A stretch of 64,000 nt of DNA from an uncultured Parvularculaceae bacterium (GCA_947259375.1 CAMYLZ010000009.1:1-64000); one strand, 5' to 3'. Numbered from the stretch's first letter, positions 17,982 to 27,235 are shown. Notes: generated from the letters alone by a model not told the origin. Program-made: numbers and translations.

Positions 17982-18953
17982 TTAGGGCGTCACCACGATG
18001 GCGCCGGTGCTCTCGCCGCTTTCCAGCAGGCGATGCGCGTCGGCGATCTCGTCAAGTGTGAAGCGGTGGCTGATATTCGCGCGCAGGGCGCCGCTGGCGA
18101 TCATCTCGAACAGGGCGGCGGCCATGGCCGGCAGCCGGTCCGGGGTTGCATAATGGAACAATGTCGGCCGGGTGAGCGTCAGCGAGCCGCGCCGGGAAAG
18201 CTCGAGCGGCGAGATCGCCGGGACCGGCCCAGAGGCGTTGCCGAAGGTGACCATGTGTCCGCGCATCGCGAGCGAGTCGAGCGAGGCTTCGAATGTCGCT
18301 TTGCCGACGCTGTCATATACGACATTGACGCCGCGCCCGCCGGTGAGCGCGCGAACATCATTGGCGATGGATGTGCTCTTTGTGCGGACAATCACTTCAT
18401 CGGCGCCATTGTCGCGGGCGATGGCGACCTTGGCCTCGTTGCCGACCACGGCGATGACCCGCGCGCCGATATGTTTCGCCCATTGGGTCAGCAACACGCC
18501 AACCCCGCCGGCCGCGGCATGGATGAGGCAGGCGTCGTCTTTTTTCAGCCGGAAAACCTGGCGCAGGAGCATTTCTACGGTGAGGCCTTTAAGGAAGACC
18601 GCCGCTGCAACATCATCCGCGACCGCATCGGGGATTTTCGCGGCGAGCGCGGCGGGGACGATTGCCTCCGCCGCATAGGCGCCGCCGCCGCCAATATAGG
18701 CGACCCGGTCGCCGGGGGCGAAAGCCGCAACCCCCTCGCCGACCATCTCGACGACGCCAACCGCCTCTGCGCCCAAAATCGCCGGCATGGAAACCGGATA
18801 AAGCCCGGTGCGCTGGTAAATATCGATGAAATTCAGGCCGATAGCGGTATGACGAAGACGCAACTGACCGGGCCCAGGGGCCGGCACATCGCGCTCGCGC
18901 ATCTCGAAATCTTCCGGGCCGCCGGGGGCGTCGATAAAAACTGCTTTGCTCAT
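17982..18953 (-). CDS. NADPH:quinone oxidoreductase (zinc-free MDR family)
   Basis: A 323-aa medium-chain dehydrogenase/reductase of the QOR subfamily. It shows RHTAIGLNFIDIYQRTGLY and the nucleotide-binding AAAGGVGVLLTQWAKHIGA, and lacks zinc-ligand cysteines. It reduces quinones or similar carbonyl acceptors with NADPH. It heads a leftward group with the GDPD and YceI lipoproteins. Confidence 0.92.
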   Translation of the reverse strand: MSKAVFIDAPGGPEDFEMRERDVPAPGPGQLRLRHTAIGLNFIDIYQRTGLYPVSMPAILGAEAVGVVEMVGEGVAAFAPGDRVAYIGGGGAYAAEAIVPAALAAKIPDAVADDVAAAVFLKGLTVEMLLRQVFRLKKDDACLIHAAAGGVGVLLTQWAKHIGARVIAVVGNEAKVAIARDNGADEVIVRTKSTSIANDVRALTGGRGVNVVYDSVGKATFEASLDSLAMRGHMVTFGNASGPVPAISPLELSRRGSLTLTRPTLFHYATPDRLPAMAAALFEMIASGALRANISHRFTLDEIADAHRLLESGESTGAIVVTP

Positions 18954-19094
18954 ATGCGCCGTCGTCTCCCAAAAATCGCATGCGAAGGGGAAATGATGGG
19001 GCGCCGCCGCGGCGTCGGCAAGCGCTTAGCGCGCGCGATTTCAGCTTGCGGCGCTCAAGGGATGACCCGTAAGGATGGTGCGAGGAGGCAAGCC

Positions 19095-19355
19095 ATGAAA
19101 CTTACCATCAATATCGACTGCACGCCGGCTGAGGCGCGCGCCTTTTTCGGGATGCCCGACATCGAGCCGATGAACAAGATGATCGTTGACGAGATGATGG
19201 TCCGGGCGAAAGACAATCTCGATACGCTCGCGGACCCGGAGCGGTTCATGGCGCAATGGATGGCGATGTCCGGCAAGGGCTTTGAGCAGTTCCAGAACCT
19301 GATGGGCGCGGCTATGGGCGGCATGAGCGCGCCCGGCGGCGCCAAGAAGAAATAG
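19095..19355 (+). CDS. Small conserved protein (DUF6489-like)
   Basis: An 86-aa soluble protein beginning MKLTINIDCTPAEARAFFG, rich in methionine (DEMM, MAQWMAMSGKG, MGAAMGGMS) and ending with AKKK. The ATG is preceded by GAGGAGG. It lies 29 bp upstream of mnmE on the same strand. Alphaproteobacterial homologues of this kind are annotated DUF6489; the function is unknown. Confidence 0.8.
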   Translation: MKLTINIDCTPAEARAFFGMPDIEPMNKMIVDEMMVRAKDNLDTLADPERFMAQWMAMSGKGFEQFQNLMGAAMGGMSAPGGAKKK

Positions 19356-19384
19356 CGAAGAAAGGCGCGGCAAAGGCCCCGAGG

Positions 19385-20731
19385 ATGACCGACACCATCT
19401 ATGCGCGCGCGTCAGGCGCCGGCAAGGCCGGCGTTGCAGTCTATCGTCTGTCCGGGCCGCGCGCGTTGGAGATTGCTGAGCAGTTAATTGGTAAACGGAG
19501 CAAACCGCGCGAGGCCGCGTTGGCGGCGTTGCGCGATCCGGCGCCCGGTGATGGCGGGGACGGATTGATCGATCGCGGGCTGGCCATCGTTTTCGAAAAG
19601 CCGGCGAGCTTTACCGGCGAGGATGTAGCGGAGTTTCACCTGCATGGCTCGCGGGCGGTCGAAGCGTCCCTTTATGAGACGCTTTCGCGGCTTGGCGCGC
19701 GGCCGGCGGAGGCCGGCGAATTCACCTTGCGCGCCTTTCGCAACGGCAAGCTCGATCTCGCCCAGGTGGAGGCGCTCGCCGATCTTATCGAAGCCGAAAC
19801 GACCCTACAGAAAAAGCAGGCTTTGGGGCAGCTTGACGGGCGCTTGTCGGCGCTCGCCGAAGACTGGCGAAAGCAGATTCTGGCGGTCCTTGCGCCCCTC
19901 GAAGCGGATATTGATTTTCCCGATGAGGGCGATGTGCCGGCGGCGGTGGCCGCCCGCGCCGGTCCGGCGATCCAGGCGCTGATCGCGTCCTTGACGACGT
20001 TTCTCAAACAGGCAGGACGTGCACGGACGATTCGTGAAGGCGTCTCCATCGCGGTGATCGGTCCGCCCAATGCGGGCAAGTCATCCCTCGTCAATGCGCT
20101 GGCCGGATCGGATGTCGCCATCGTTTCCGATATTGCCGGGACGACCCGCGATATTGTCGAGACGCGTCTCGATCTTGGCGGGATCGTCGCGAGCGTCGCG
20201 GACACCGCCGGCATTCACGGCGCCAGCGACGACCGGATCGAGCTTGAAGGGATGCGCCGCGCCCGCGTCCGCGCCGAGGCGGCCGATCTCAGGGTCGGCG
20301 TGCTGGACCCGGCAAGCGTTTATGTCTCGCGGGAAACGCTGGAACTCCTGCAAGCGGGGGACTTTCTTGTCTGGTCGAAAGCGGATCTTGAACCGGCCAT
20401 ACCGGCGGCGGCGATCCCCGCCGGGGTGCATGTGGCGGAGATTTCCGTGAAATCGCGTCATGGGCTCGATGAATTTGTCGCCGCCTTGCGGGACGCGGTG
20501 GCCGGCGGGGCCGATGCCGGCGGGCCGGCGCTGACCCGCGAACGTCATGCGGCCGCCGTCGCCGAAGCGATAGAGGCCCTCGCCCGCGCGGAAGCGCTGA
20601 TTGCAACCGGGCCGGAGCTCGCGGCGGAAGACGCCCGCCTTGCCGCCCGGGCGCTGGGCGGTATTACCGGCGCTGTCGGCGTCGAAGAAGTGCTGGGCGA
20701 GATTTTCTCGAGTTTTTGTATCGGGAAATAG
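19385..20731 (+). CDS. mnmE: tRNA modification GTPase MnmE
   Basis: A 448-aa protein. An N-terminal tetrahydrofolate-binding domain (IYARASGAGKAGVAVYRLSG) and helical domain (GEFTLRAFRNGKLDLAQVEALADLI) surround a GTPase domain with G1 GPPNAGKS and G3 DTAG. The C-terminal CIGK carries the essential cysteine. With MnmG it installs cmnm5 on wobble uridine of tRNAs. G4 is unusual: WSKADL in place of the common NKxDL. Confidence 0.96.
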   Translation: MTDTIYARASGAGKAGVAVYRLSGPRALEIAEQLIGKRSKPREAALAALRDPAPGDGGDGLIDRGLAIVFEKPASFTGEDVAEFHLHGSRAVEASLYETLSRLGARPAEAGEFTLRAFRNGKLDLAQVEALADLIEAETTLQKKQALGQLDGRLSALAEDWRKQILAVLAPLEADIDFPDEGDVPAAVAARAGPAIQALIASLTTFLKQAGRARTIREGVSIAVIGPPNAGKSSLVNALAGSDVAIVSDIAGTTRDIVETRLDLGGIVASVADTAGIHGASDDRIELEGMRRARVRAEAADLRVGVLDPASVYVSRETLELLQAGDFLVWSKADLEPAIPAAAIPAGVHVAEISVKSRHGLDEFVAALRDAVAGGADAGGPALTRERHAAAVAEAIEALARAEALIATGPELAAEDARLAARALGGITGAVGVEEVLGEIFSSFCIGK

Positions 20732-20761
20732 ATTCCCTAAAGCGGAATGGCGGCGTTTTGC

Positions 20762-21052
20762 TCAGGCTATATCTTCCTGGTCGCGGCCATTATTGCGAAT
20801 GAGACGCAGCCGCGCCGCCGCGCGGCGTAAGACGTCGGCTGCATCGGTTTCGCCGCGAAGCTCCAGCCGCAAGGCGGCGCGCTCATAATTCCGGTGCTTT
20901 TCCGCCAGACGGTCAGTGAGTTGGACCGCCAGCGCCTGGCCGGACGGACGGGCGGGGGCGCCGTTCGCCAGGCCGGGAGAGCGGCGGTGACGCGTCGGTT
21001 CCGCGCCGAACAAAGGTTTGTTTCGGTGTTGAGATCTATCGTGCCGCGCCAT
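20762..21052 (-). CDS. Small basic protein of unknown function
   Basis: A 96-aa hydrophilic, arginine-rich protein. The C-terminal half (LTDRLAEKHRNYERAALRLELRGETDAADVLRRAAARL) looks like a pair of amphipathic helices. The ATG at 21052 follows AAGGGG with eight bases spacing, better than the in-frame ATG at 21067. It is antisense to its neighbours mnmE and mnmG. I do not recognise a family. Confidence 0.55.
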   Translation of the reverse strand: MARHDRSQHRNKPLFGAEPTRHRRSPGLANGAPARPSGQALAVQLTDRLAEKHRNYERAALRLELRGETDAADVLRRAAARLRLIRNNGRDQEDIA

Positions 21053-21367
21053 GTTCCGCCCCTTCATTCTGTTTCGCGTCCTATTGTTTCGAATCGCGGG
21101 TTCGCGGGAGTTTTAGGGGATGGCGTGCATCAAGCGTGCCTGTTAACCGCGTCTCAAGGAATAGTTTCCAAATTGTAAAGTCGAAGCGCCGGTTACTGTA
21201 ATAATTCGTGACATTAAAACTTATCCGCGCCGATTACGGCGGGGTTATCGTGAGCGGCCGGTCAGCGTCGCGTTTCACGTGAAACATATTGCGGCGCGAA
21301 AAAGCATGCTGAGAAACGGGGTGCATTATGGGCGACGCGGGCCTATATCCCCTCGCCAGAGGATCTG
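21053..21367. other. Intergenic region upstream of mnmG with a parS site
   Basis: This 315-bp gap holds the parS site at 21271-21286 and a weak promoter-like pair, TTGTAA (21173-21178) and TGTAAT (21197-21202) with 18 bp spacing. A TTATCCGCG at 21221-21229 matches 7 of 9 bases of the DnaA consensus. No gene is seen. Confidence 0.5.
21271..21286 (+). promoter_or_regulatory. parS: parS site 1 (15/16 match)
   Basis: cGTTTCACGTGAAACA matches the 16-bp ParB-binding consensus TGTTTCACGTGAAACA except for the first base. It lies upstream of mnmG. Confidence 0.85.
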
Positions 21368-23302
21368 ATGAGCGAATATGACGTCATAATTATAGGCGGC
21401 GGGCATGCGGGCTGCGAAGCGGCGGCGGCTGCTGCGCGCGCTGGCGCACGCACGCTGCTCGCGACGCATCGCAAGGACACGATCGGCGAAATGTCTTGCA
21501 ATCCGGCGATTGGCGGGCTCGGTAAAGGCCATCTGGTGCGCGAGGTTGATGCGTTGGACGGGCTGATGGGCCGGGTGATCGACAAGGCCGGCATTCAGTT
21601 TCGGATGCTGAACCTCTCGAAAGGCCCGGCGGTGCGTGGTCCCCGCGCTCAAGCGGACCGCAAGCTCTATCGCCGCGAGATGCAGGCCTTGCTGGCGGAT
21701 TATCCGGGGCTCGACATTATCGAGAGCGCGGTGGAAGACCTCATGGTGGACGCGGATGTTTCACGTGGAACATCGCACGCGCCCGCGGTGAAGGGGGTTA
21801 TCCTCGCGGACGGGACGCAAATCCCGGCGCGCGCCGTCGTCCTGACCACCGGCACCTTCCTGAAAGGCGTCATCCATATTGGCGAGCGGCGCATTCCCGC
21901 CGGCCGCGCGCGCGGCCGCGATGCTGATGCCGGCGCCAACGCGGCGGACTGGGACGATGTGGAAGCGCCCGCGGTCGGGCTTTCGGCCCGGCTCTATGGG
22001 CTGGGGCTCAAAATGGGCCGGCTCAAAACCGGCACCCCTGCCCGTCTCGACGGCCGGACGATCGATTGGGACCGGCTTGAAAGCCAGCCGGCCGATGACG
22101 CGCCGGTTCCGTTCTCCTTCATGAGCGAGCGGATCGAGGTTCCCCAGATTTCCTGCGGAATCACCTACACCAATAAGGACACCCACCGGATCATCGAGGA
22201 GAATATCGGCAAATCGGCGGTCTATGGCGGCGGTATTTCCGGCCGCGGCCCGCGCTATTGCCCGTCCATCGAGGACAAGGTGGTGCGGTTCGCCGAGCGC
22301 GAGGCCCATCAGGTGTTTCTTGAGCCGGAAGGGCTCGATGAACACACCGTTTATCCGAACGGGATTTCGACCTCCCTGCCGGAGGATGTTCAAGCGGCGT
22401 TTCTGAAGACCATTCCGGGGCTCGAGCGGGCGGCGGTCATCCGCTACGGCTACGCCATCGAATATGACTATGTGGACCCACGCTCGTTGACGGCGGCGCT
22501 GGAGACCAAGGCGCTCGCCGGCCTGTTCCTCGCCGGTCAGATCAACGGCACCACCGGCTATGAAGAAGCGGCGGCGCAAGGGCTGATGGCCGGGGTCAAT
22601 GCGGCGCGCGCAGCGTCTGGTGAGGCGGCGTTCATCCTTGACCGGGCGCAAGCCTATATCGGCGTGATGATCGATGATCTTGTAACGCACGGGGTTACAG
22701 AACCCTATCGGATGTTTACGAGCCGTGCGGAGTACCGCCTCACCTTGCGGGCGGATAATGCCGACCAGCGGCTGACGCCGGTTGGCATCGCGGCGGGCGT
22801 CGTCGGGCCGGCGCGGGCGGAAATGTTTCACGTGAAACAATCGGCGCTGGACGCGGCGCGGGCATGGGCGCGGGAGACCGCGCTGACGCCGAATGAAGCG
22901 GCGAAGCTCGGGCTGCAAATCAATCAGGACGGCCGCCGCCGCTCGGTGGTCGATTTGCTGGCGCTGCCCAGTGTCGCGCTCGCCGACCTTGCGCGCATCT
23001 GGCCGGAACTGGGTGCGCTCTCCCCTGCGGTCGCCGAGCAACTTGAGTTTGACGCGCTTTATGCCGGTTATCTGCACCGGCAGGAAGCGGATATCCTCGC
23101 TTTCAAGAAGGATGAGTCGCTCGCCCTGCCCGCCTCGCTGGATTTCGCCGCCATTAAGGGACTGTCCAACGAGGTGCGCCAGAAACTGGCCGACGCGCGC
23201 CCGGCGACGCTCGGTCAGGCCGGCCGCATCGAAGGCGTCACCCCGGCCGCGCTGGCCCTATTGCTCGCCTGGGTCAAGAAACACGGACGCGCGGCGTCGT
23301 GA
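21368..23302 (+). CDS. mnmG: tRNA uridine 5-carboxymethylaminomethyl modification enzyme MnmG
   Basis: A 644-aa FAD-dependent partner of MnmE. The dinucleotide fold [20 protein letters not shown] is at the N-terminus. Signature [39 protein letters not shown] and the later [17 protein letters not shown] are present. AGAGGA precedes the ATG. Two parS sites lie inside the gene, so part of the peptide sequence (DVSRGT and MFHVKQ) is dictated by them. Confidence 0.97.
   Translation: MSEYDVIIIGGGHAGCEAAAAAARAGARTLLATHRKDTIGEMSCNPAIGGLGKGHLVREVDALDGLMGRVIDKAGIQFRMLNLSKGPAVRGPRAQADRKLYRREMQALLADYPGLDIIESAVEDLMVDADVSRGTSHAPAVKGVILADGTQIPARAVVLTTGTFLKGVIHIGERRIPAGRARGRDADAGANAADWDDVEAPAVGLSARLYGLGLKMGRLKTGTPARLDGRTIDWDRLESQPADDAPVPFSFMSERIEVPQISCGITYTNKDTHRIIEENIGKSAVYGGGISGRGPRYCPSIEDKVVRFAEREAHQVFLEPEGLDEHTVYPNGISTSLPEDVQAAFLKTIPGLERAAVIRYGYAIEYDYVDPRSLTAALETKALAGLFLAGQINGTTGYEEAAAQGLMAGVNAARAASGEAAFILDRAQAYIGVMIDDLVTHGVTEPYRMFTSRAEYRLTLRADNADQRLTPVGIAAGVVGPARAEMFHVKQSALDAARAWARETALTPNEAAKLGLQINQDGRRRSVVDLLALPSVALADLARIWPELGALSPAVAEQLEFDALYAGYLHRQEADILAFKKDESLALPASLDFAAIKGLSNEVRQKLADARPATLGQAGRIEGVTPAALALLLAWVKKHGRAAS
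21757..21772 (+). promoter_or_regulatory. parS: parS site 2, inside mnmG (15/16 match)
   Basis: TGTTTCACGTGgAACA differs from the consensus by one base in the second half. It is within the mnmG coding sequence, encoding DVSRGT. Confidence 0.75.
22824..22839 (+). promoter_or_regulatory. parS: parS site 3, inside mnmG (perfect)
   Basis: A perfect 16-base TGTTTCACGTGAAACA palindrome within mnmG, translated as MFHVKQ. Confidence 0.93.
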
Positions 23303-23372
23303 CGAAATTTGTTGCTCATGCCTCCCCTGTTCGCGGGGGAAGGATTGTCCCACCCTCCCGAATATTGACCGG

Positions 23373-23999
23373 ATGTTGATGACCCCCGAAGAATTCGCCG
23401 CTGAGACGGGTGTTTCACGTGAAACATTTGAGCGCTTCAAAGCGATGGACCGTGTACTGACAGAATGGTCGGCGCGGCATAATCTGATCGCCCGCTCGAC
23501 CATGGAAAGCCGCTGGTCGCGCCATTATCTCGACTCCGCGCAACTCGTCCCGCTCATTCCGCCGGCGGCGAAATCCATCGTCGATCTGGGGTCGGGCGCG
23601 GGCTTTCCCGGCCTCGTCATCGCCGCCATGCGCCCGGATGCGAAAGTGACGCTGATCGAATCGACGGGGAAAAAAGCCGCTTTCCTTCAGGCCGTCGGGG
23701 CGGCTATGGAACTCGCTAATCTGAAAGTCATACCGGCGCGAATCGAATCGGTGAAACTGCCAGCCCCGCCTGACGTCATCACCGCCAGGGCGTTGGCGCG
23801 GCTCGATAAGCTGCTCGCCTATGGCGCTGGAATACAAGGCAAAAACACAAAGTATTACTTCCTCAAAGGACAAGATGTAGAGGCTGAATTGACCGAGGCT
23901 ACTAAATCTTGGCATATGGATGTTATCCGCCATCAGAGCCGCACGAGCCCTGACGCGACCATTTTAGAGATCGGAAACCTCGCCCGTGTCCGCAAATAG
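23373..23999 (+). CDS. rsmG: 16S rRNA (guanine527-N7) methyltransferase RsmG
   Basis: A 208-aa SAM-dependent methyltransferase. It shows MDRVLTEWSARHNLIARST, RHYLDSAQL and SAM motif VDLGSGAGFPGLVIA. The start is either 23373 or 23379 (ATG-TTG-ATG), neither with a strong ribosome site. Its last codons overlap the parA start by 14 bp. The last third uses less GC-biased codons (KNTKYYFLKG region) than the rest, a mild oddity. A perfect parS lies in the first 20 codons. Confidence 0.94.
   Translation: MLMTPEEFAAETGVSRETFERFKAMDRVLTEWSARHNLIARSTMESRWSRHYLDSAQLVPLIPPAAKSIVDLGSGAGFPGLVIAAMRPDAKVTLIESTGKKAAFLQAVGAAMELANLKVIPARIESVKLPAPPDVITARALARLDKLLAYGAGIQGKNTKYYFLKGQDVEAELTEATKSWHMDVIRHQSRTSPDATILEIGNLARVRK
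23411..23426 (+). promoter_or_regulatory. parS: parS site 4, at the 5' end of rsmG (perfect)
   Basis: A perfect 16-base TGTTTCACGTGAAACA palindrome within the first codons of rsmG (GVSRETF), about 560 bp upstream of parA. Confidence 0.93.
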
Positions 24000-24804
24000 T
24001 CGCCCCGCGCCCCGCATCATCGCCATCGCCAATCAGAAAGGCGGCGTCGGCAAGACGACAACCGCCATCAATCTGTCGACGGCGCTCGCCGCGGTGGGCG
24101 AGAAAGTGCTGCTCGTCGATCTCGACCCGCAAGGCAACGCCTCGACCGGGCTCGGCATTTCCGCCGCCGCGCGCGGGGTGACGACTTATGACGTGCTGTC
24201 CGGCGAATACCGCCTTGAGGCGGCGGTCGGCGACACCGACATTCCCGGCCTCGCGCTCGCCCCGGCGGGCGTCGATCTTGCCGGCGCGGAGATCGAACTG
24301 ATCGACGCCGAACGCCGCCATTTCCGCCTCGCCGACGCCATCGCCGATTACGCCGTGAGCGCCAGCGGCGCCGGCGTTACTTACATCATTATCGATTGTC
24401 CGCCTTCTTTGAGCCTGTTGACCATTAATGCGCTGGCCGCCGCCCAGGCGGTGATCATTCCGCTGCAATGCGAATTTTTCGCGCTTGAGGGGCTCAGCCA
24501 GATCCTGCGCACGATTGAGACTGTACGGACACGGATCAACCCCGCGTTGGAGTTGCAGGGCGTCGTGCTGACCATGCATGACCGGCGCAATAATCTGACC
24601 AACCAGGTCGAAGATGATGTGCGCGCGCATTTGCAAGACAAGGTCTACCGCACGGTGATTCCGCGCAATGTGCGCATCTCCGAAGCGCCGAGCCACGGCA
24701 AACCGGCGCTTTTATATGACCTCAAATGTCCGGGCAGCCAGGCCTATATCCAGCTCGCCTCAGAGGTTATCCAGCGCGAGCGCGCGCGCCCGAAAGCGGC
24801 TTGA
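23986..24804 (+). CDS. parA: Chromosome partitioning ATPase ParA
   Basis: A 272-aa deviant Walker-A ATPase: IIAIANQKGGVGKTTTAINL carries the signature lysines, LLVDLDPQGNAST is the A' motif, and IIIDCPPSLSLLT is Walker B. It has no N-terminal HTH, as in chromosomal ParA. It drives segregation of the ParB-parS complex after origin duplication. Start GTG 23986 lies within the end of rsmG; parB follows 16 bp after its stop. Confidence 0.96.
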   Translation: MSANSRPAPRIIAIANQKGGVGKTTTAINLSTALAAVGEKVLLVDLDPQGNASTGLGISAAARGVTTYDVLSGEYRLEAAVGDTDIPGLALAPAGVDLAGAEIELIDAERRHFRLADAIADYAVSASGAGVTYIIIDCPPSLSLLTINALAAAQAVIIPLQCEFFALEGLSQILRTIETVRTRINPALELQGVVLTMHDRRNNLTNQVEDDVRAHLQDKVYRTVIPRNVRISEAPSHGKPALLYDLKCPGSQAYIQLASEVIQRERARPKAA

Positions 24805-24820
24805 GTAGAGGAACGGGAAA

Positions 24821-25780
24821 ATGGCCCTCGCGGCGAAAAAGAAAAGCGGAAACAAAGGTTTGGGCCGCGGGCTCGACGCCCTGCTCGGGGATGCGCCGGT
24901 CGCGCGCCGGGACCATGCCGACGGCGCCGCACCGGCTCCGGCGAAGGGGCCGAAACGCGAATTGCCGATCGAGCATTTAACGCCGAGCGCCGACCAGCCG
25001 CGCCGGATTTTCGACGATGCGGCCATTGAAGAACTGGCCTCTTCGATCGCCGCCAAGGGACTGTTGCAGCCTATTCTCGTCCGCCCCCTGAAGACCGGAA
25101 GGGACGGCGAGCGATACGAAATCGTCGCTGGCGAGCGGCGCTGGCGGGCGGCGCAAAAAGCGAAACTGCACAATGTGCCGGTCATCATCCGTGAGCTGAC
25201 GGATGAGGAAACCGCCGAAATCGCGCTGATTGAAAATGTCCAGCGCGTCGACTTGAACCCGGTGGAAGAAGCCGCCGCCTATCGCCGGCTCGTGGATGTA
25301 TTCGGACGCACGCAAGAAGAAATCGCTAAAGCCGTCGGCAAGTCGCGCAGCCATGTGGCGAATATCATGCGGCTGTTGAACCTGCCGCAAAAAGCGATCG
25401 ACGCGCTTGAAGGCGCGACGATTTCCATGGGGCACGCGCGGGCGCTGCTCGGCTCTTCGGCGCCGAAACAGATGCTCGACATTGTCCTTTCCAATCATCT
25501 GTCGGTGCGCCAGACGGAAGACGCGGTGCGCCGCGCCGAAGCGCGGATCGCGGCCGGGGACGGCGCCGCCCCGGCGCTGAAAAACAAAGAAAAATCAACG
25601 ACTTCTGGCGGCGCAAAAGACGCCGATACGCGCGCGCTGGAGCGCGATTTGTCGGCTATTCTCGGCCTTGAGGTGGCGATCGATCATTCGAAAAAAGGCG
25701 CCGGATCGGTCACCGTCAGCTATCTGACGCTAGAACAGCTTGACGATGTTTGCCGCCGGCTGATGGGCGCGAGCGCCTGA
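24821..25780 (+). CDS. parB: Chromosome partitioning CTPase/DNA-binding protein ParB
   Basis: A 319-aa protein with the N-terminal ParA-contact motif GLGRGLDALLG, the CTP-binding/clamp motif GERRWRAAQKA, and ENVQRVDLNPVEEAAAYRRL. The central HTH (RTQEEIAKAVGKSRSHVANIMRLL) precedes a C-terminal dimerisation domain ending LDDVCRRLMGA. It nucleates on parS and spreads as a sliding clamp. The four parS sites are 1.4-3.5 kb upstream. Confidence 0.97.
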   Translation: MALAAKKKSGNKGLGRGLDALLGDAPVARRDHADGAAPAPAKGPKRELPIEHLTPSADQPRRIFDDAAIEELASSIAAKGLLQPILVRPLKTGRDGERYEIVAGERRWRAAQKAKLHNVPVIIRELTDEETAEIALIENVQRVDLNPVEEAAAYRRLVDVFGRTQEEIAKAVGKSRSHVANIMRLLNLPQKAIDALEGATISMGHARALLGSSAPKQMLDIVLSNHLSVRQTEDAVRRAEARIAAGDGAAPALKNKEKSTTSGGAKDADTRALERDLSAILGLEVAIDHSKKGAGSVTVSYLTLEQLDDVCRRLMGASA

Positions 25781-25828
25781 GCCAGCAACAGGCGCTTTGC
25801 CCGCGTTCTGAAATAATCAGGGTGCAAA

Positions 25829-26341
25829 TTAATTGAGCGGTTCCGGCGCCGCCTCGTCCTCGACATTGCCGATCAGCCAGCGGCGCGCTTTTGAAATATT
25901 GCTAAAGCCTTTGACCCTCGGATGGCCGATCGCGTCAATCGCGCGGGCGATGCGCGCGCGCACCATCGTCTCGGCCGGGTCGCTGCGTTCGGGCGCAACG
26001 GCGGCGATCCGCTTCACGCCCTGCGCCAACGCTTCGGGCAACACTTCCTTGACGAGAAACTGGTCCTTATCGGACGGCTCGCTGCGCAGGAAGCGCAAAT
26101 CCGCCAGCCAATAGTGATAGGCGCCGCCGCGAATTTCCTTCAACACATGACACAACACGTCGCGAAACTGGTCATGCGTATCGAAACGATCGAACCAGAC
26201 ATGTGAGATGATTCTCAGCTCAGGATTGGCGCCGACTATCGCGTAAACTTGTGAGTTTTCCCGTTGGAACAGACGCTGCGGCTTTACGGAAAAAGCACGC
26301 GAGACGTCATCCTCAATTCGGAATTGGGGGACTTCGCTCAT
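25829..26341 (-). CDS. Conserved hypothetical, STAS/SpoIIAA-like
   Basis: A 170-aa soluble protein. Central pattern ISHVWFDRFDTHDQFRDVLCHVL, YWLADLRFLR and EVLPEALAQGVKRIAAVAPE alternates strands and helices as in STAS/SEC14-type proteins of stress or motility control; this is a resemblance, not a firm call. The C-terminal FSNISKARRWL is typical of this group. ATG 26341 is preferred (GAGG ten bases upstream) to TTG 26350. It is convergent with parB and opens the accessory insert before holA. Confidence 0.75.
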   Translation of the reverse strand: MSEVPQFRIEDDVSRAFSVKPQRLFQRENSQVYAIVGANPELRIISHVWFDRFDTHDQFRDVLCHVLKEIRGGAYHYWLADLRFLRSEPSDKDQFLVKEVLPEALAQGVKRIAAVAPERSDPAETMVRARIARAIDAIGHPRVKGFSNISKARRWLIGNVEDEAAPEPLN

Positions 26342-26851
26342 CGATTTCAAACCTCAAAAAGAGCAGTCCCCCTTGGCGCCCCTCTTAGCAGAATTTGCCT
26401 TTAATTTGAAACCCTTCCGCTGCGTGTCGTTCAACTCGCCGTGATTTCGCAACAAAACCCTGCCTGGTTAAGCAAACACAGCCGGCGTGGTGCGGGTAAC
26501 GCTTATGCGTATAACGGTTCCGTCTTTTGTTCCGGTGCACAGTCCGGCGAACAAAAAATCGCGAGCCGTCTGCATGATGAACGCTCCGGCGTCTCATTGG
26601 TAACCAGACTGGGCGCCGGGGATGCGCATCGTCGTCGGCTTCGCCGCGGGCATGTCAATCCCGCATCGACCGCGCTGCATTCGTTCCCGGTCCTCTCGCC
26701 GCGTATGCCTCGCCCGGCGCCCCCCTTTAACGCGCAAGGTATATATGGCGTGTACTGATGGCGGAAATGTTGCTTTAATACGTTTCGCGCCAAGCCGCCC
26801 GAATATAAATTCGATTTAACCTCCAAATGGCCGCGCATTCTGGCATTTTCC

Positions 26852-26880
26852 TTGCACATGACGGCGGCAAATTGTATAAT
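26852..26880 (+). promoter_or_regulatory. Predicted sigma-70-type promoter for the small LuxR-type gene
   Basis: A perfect TATAAT (26875-26880) sits 17 bp after TTGCAC (26852-26857). Transcription would start near 26887, giving a leader of about 100 nt that contains the inverted repeat. Confidence 0.6.
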
Positions 26881-26911
26881 TCTCAACTCAACGACATTCC
26901 ATCTTACGCAG

Positions 26912-26940
26912 CATAATAGCGCCGGGCGCGGGCTATTATG
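26912..26940 (+). repeat. Perfect 9-bp inverted repeat in the leader of the LuxR-type gene
   Basis: CATAATAGC (26912-26920) and GCTATTATG (26932-26940) are exact reverse complements around an 11-base GC-rich spacer. In RNA it would be a stem-loop in the 5' leader; in DNA it could be an operator, possibly for autoregulation. There is no T-run after it, so it is not a terminator. Confidence 0.65.
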
Positions 26941-26989
26941 AGTGGTCTGCAAATGTCTGTTTCCATAGGTATTTTCAGGGGGAAAAGCT

Positions 26990-27235
26990 ATGAGAACTAC
27001 GCCGACGCCGACCTGTCGCCACCCTATCCTCACGGACCGCGAAACCGATATCCTGGCGCTTTTGCTTGACGGCGAGACAACCAAGGAAACGGCGCAGAAG
27101 TTGGGCATCAGTCCGAAAACCGTTGAAACCTATCGCGGGCGGATTCGCGCGAAGCTGAACGCGAAAAACACGGTCGAGCTTGTCAGGCATGCGATCGAGA
27201 ACGGTTTCATTAAGCCGACAAAAACAAGCAGCTAG
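26990..27235 (+). CDS. Small LuxR/GerE-type HTH regulator
   Basis: An 81-aa protein that is almost only a GerE domain: LTDRETDILALLLDGETTKETAQKLGISPKTVETYRGRIRAKLNAKN (residues about 14-62, here quoted in parts: TDRETDILALLL, KLGISPKTVETYRGRI). The HTH is complete, with no receiver or ligand domain, so its activity may be set by amount or by partner proteins. GGGGGAAAAGCT precedes the ATG. It is convergent with the barrel gene, overlapping its stop by four bases. Confidence 0.88.
   Translation: MRTTPTPTCRHPILTDRETDILALLLDGETTKETAQKLGISPKTVETYRGRIRAKLNAKNTVELVRHAIENGFIKPTKTSS

Larger units (their letters stand above)
26342..26989. other. 648-bp intergenic region with promoter and leader hairpin
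   Basis: No supported gene is present; possible frames here lack ribosome sites and normal composition. It is less GC-rich than its neighbours towards the right. A promoter (26852-26880) and an inverted repeat (26912-26940) precede the small LuxR-type gene. The left part must hold the promoter of the leftward STAS-like gene, which I could not place. Confidence 0.6.

Noticed and set aside
18033-19094. Long open frame antisense to the quinone reductase, joining the DUF6489-like gene
   Set aside because: It mirrors the codon bias of the reductase on the other strand; the real small gene starts at 19095 behind GAGGAGG.
26514-26532. GTTC repeat resembling a second LexA box
   Set aside because: The two GTTC units are eight bases apart, not seven, and the site is not near a start codon.
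26503-27108. 201-codon open frame on the minus strand across the LuxR promoter
   Set aside because: It overlaps the supported LuxR-type gene, promoter and hairpin, and the peptide has no recognisable domain or normal composition.
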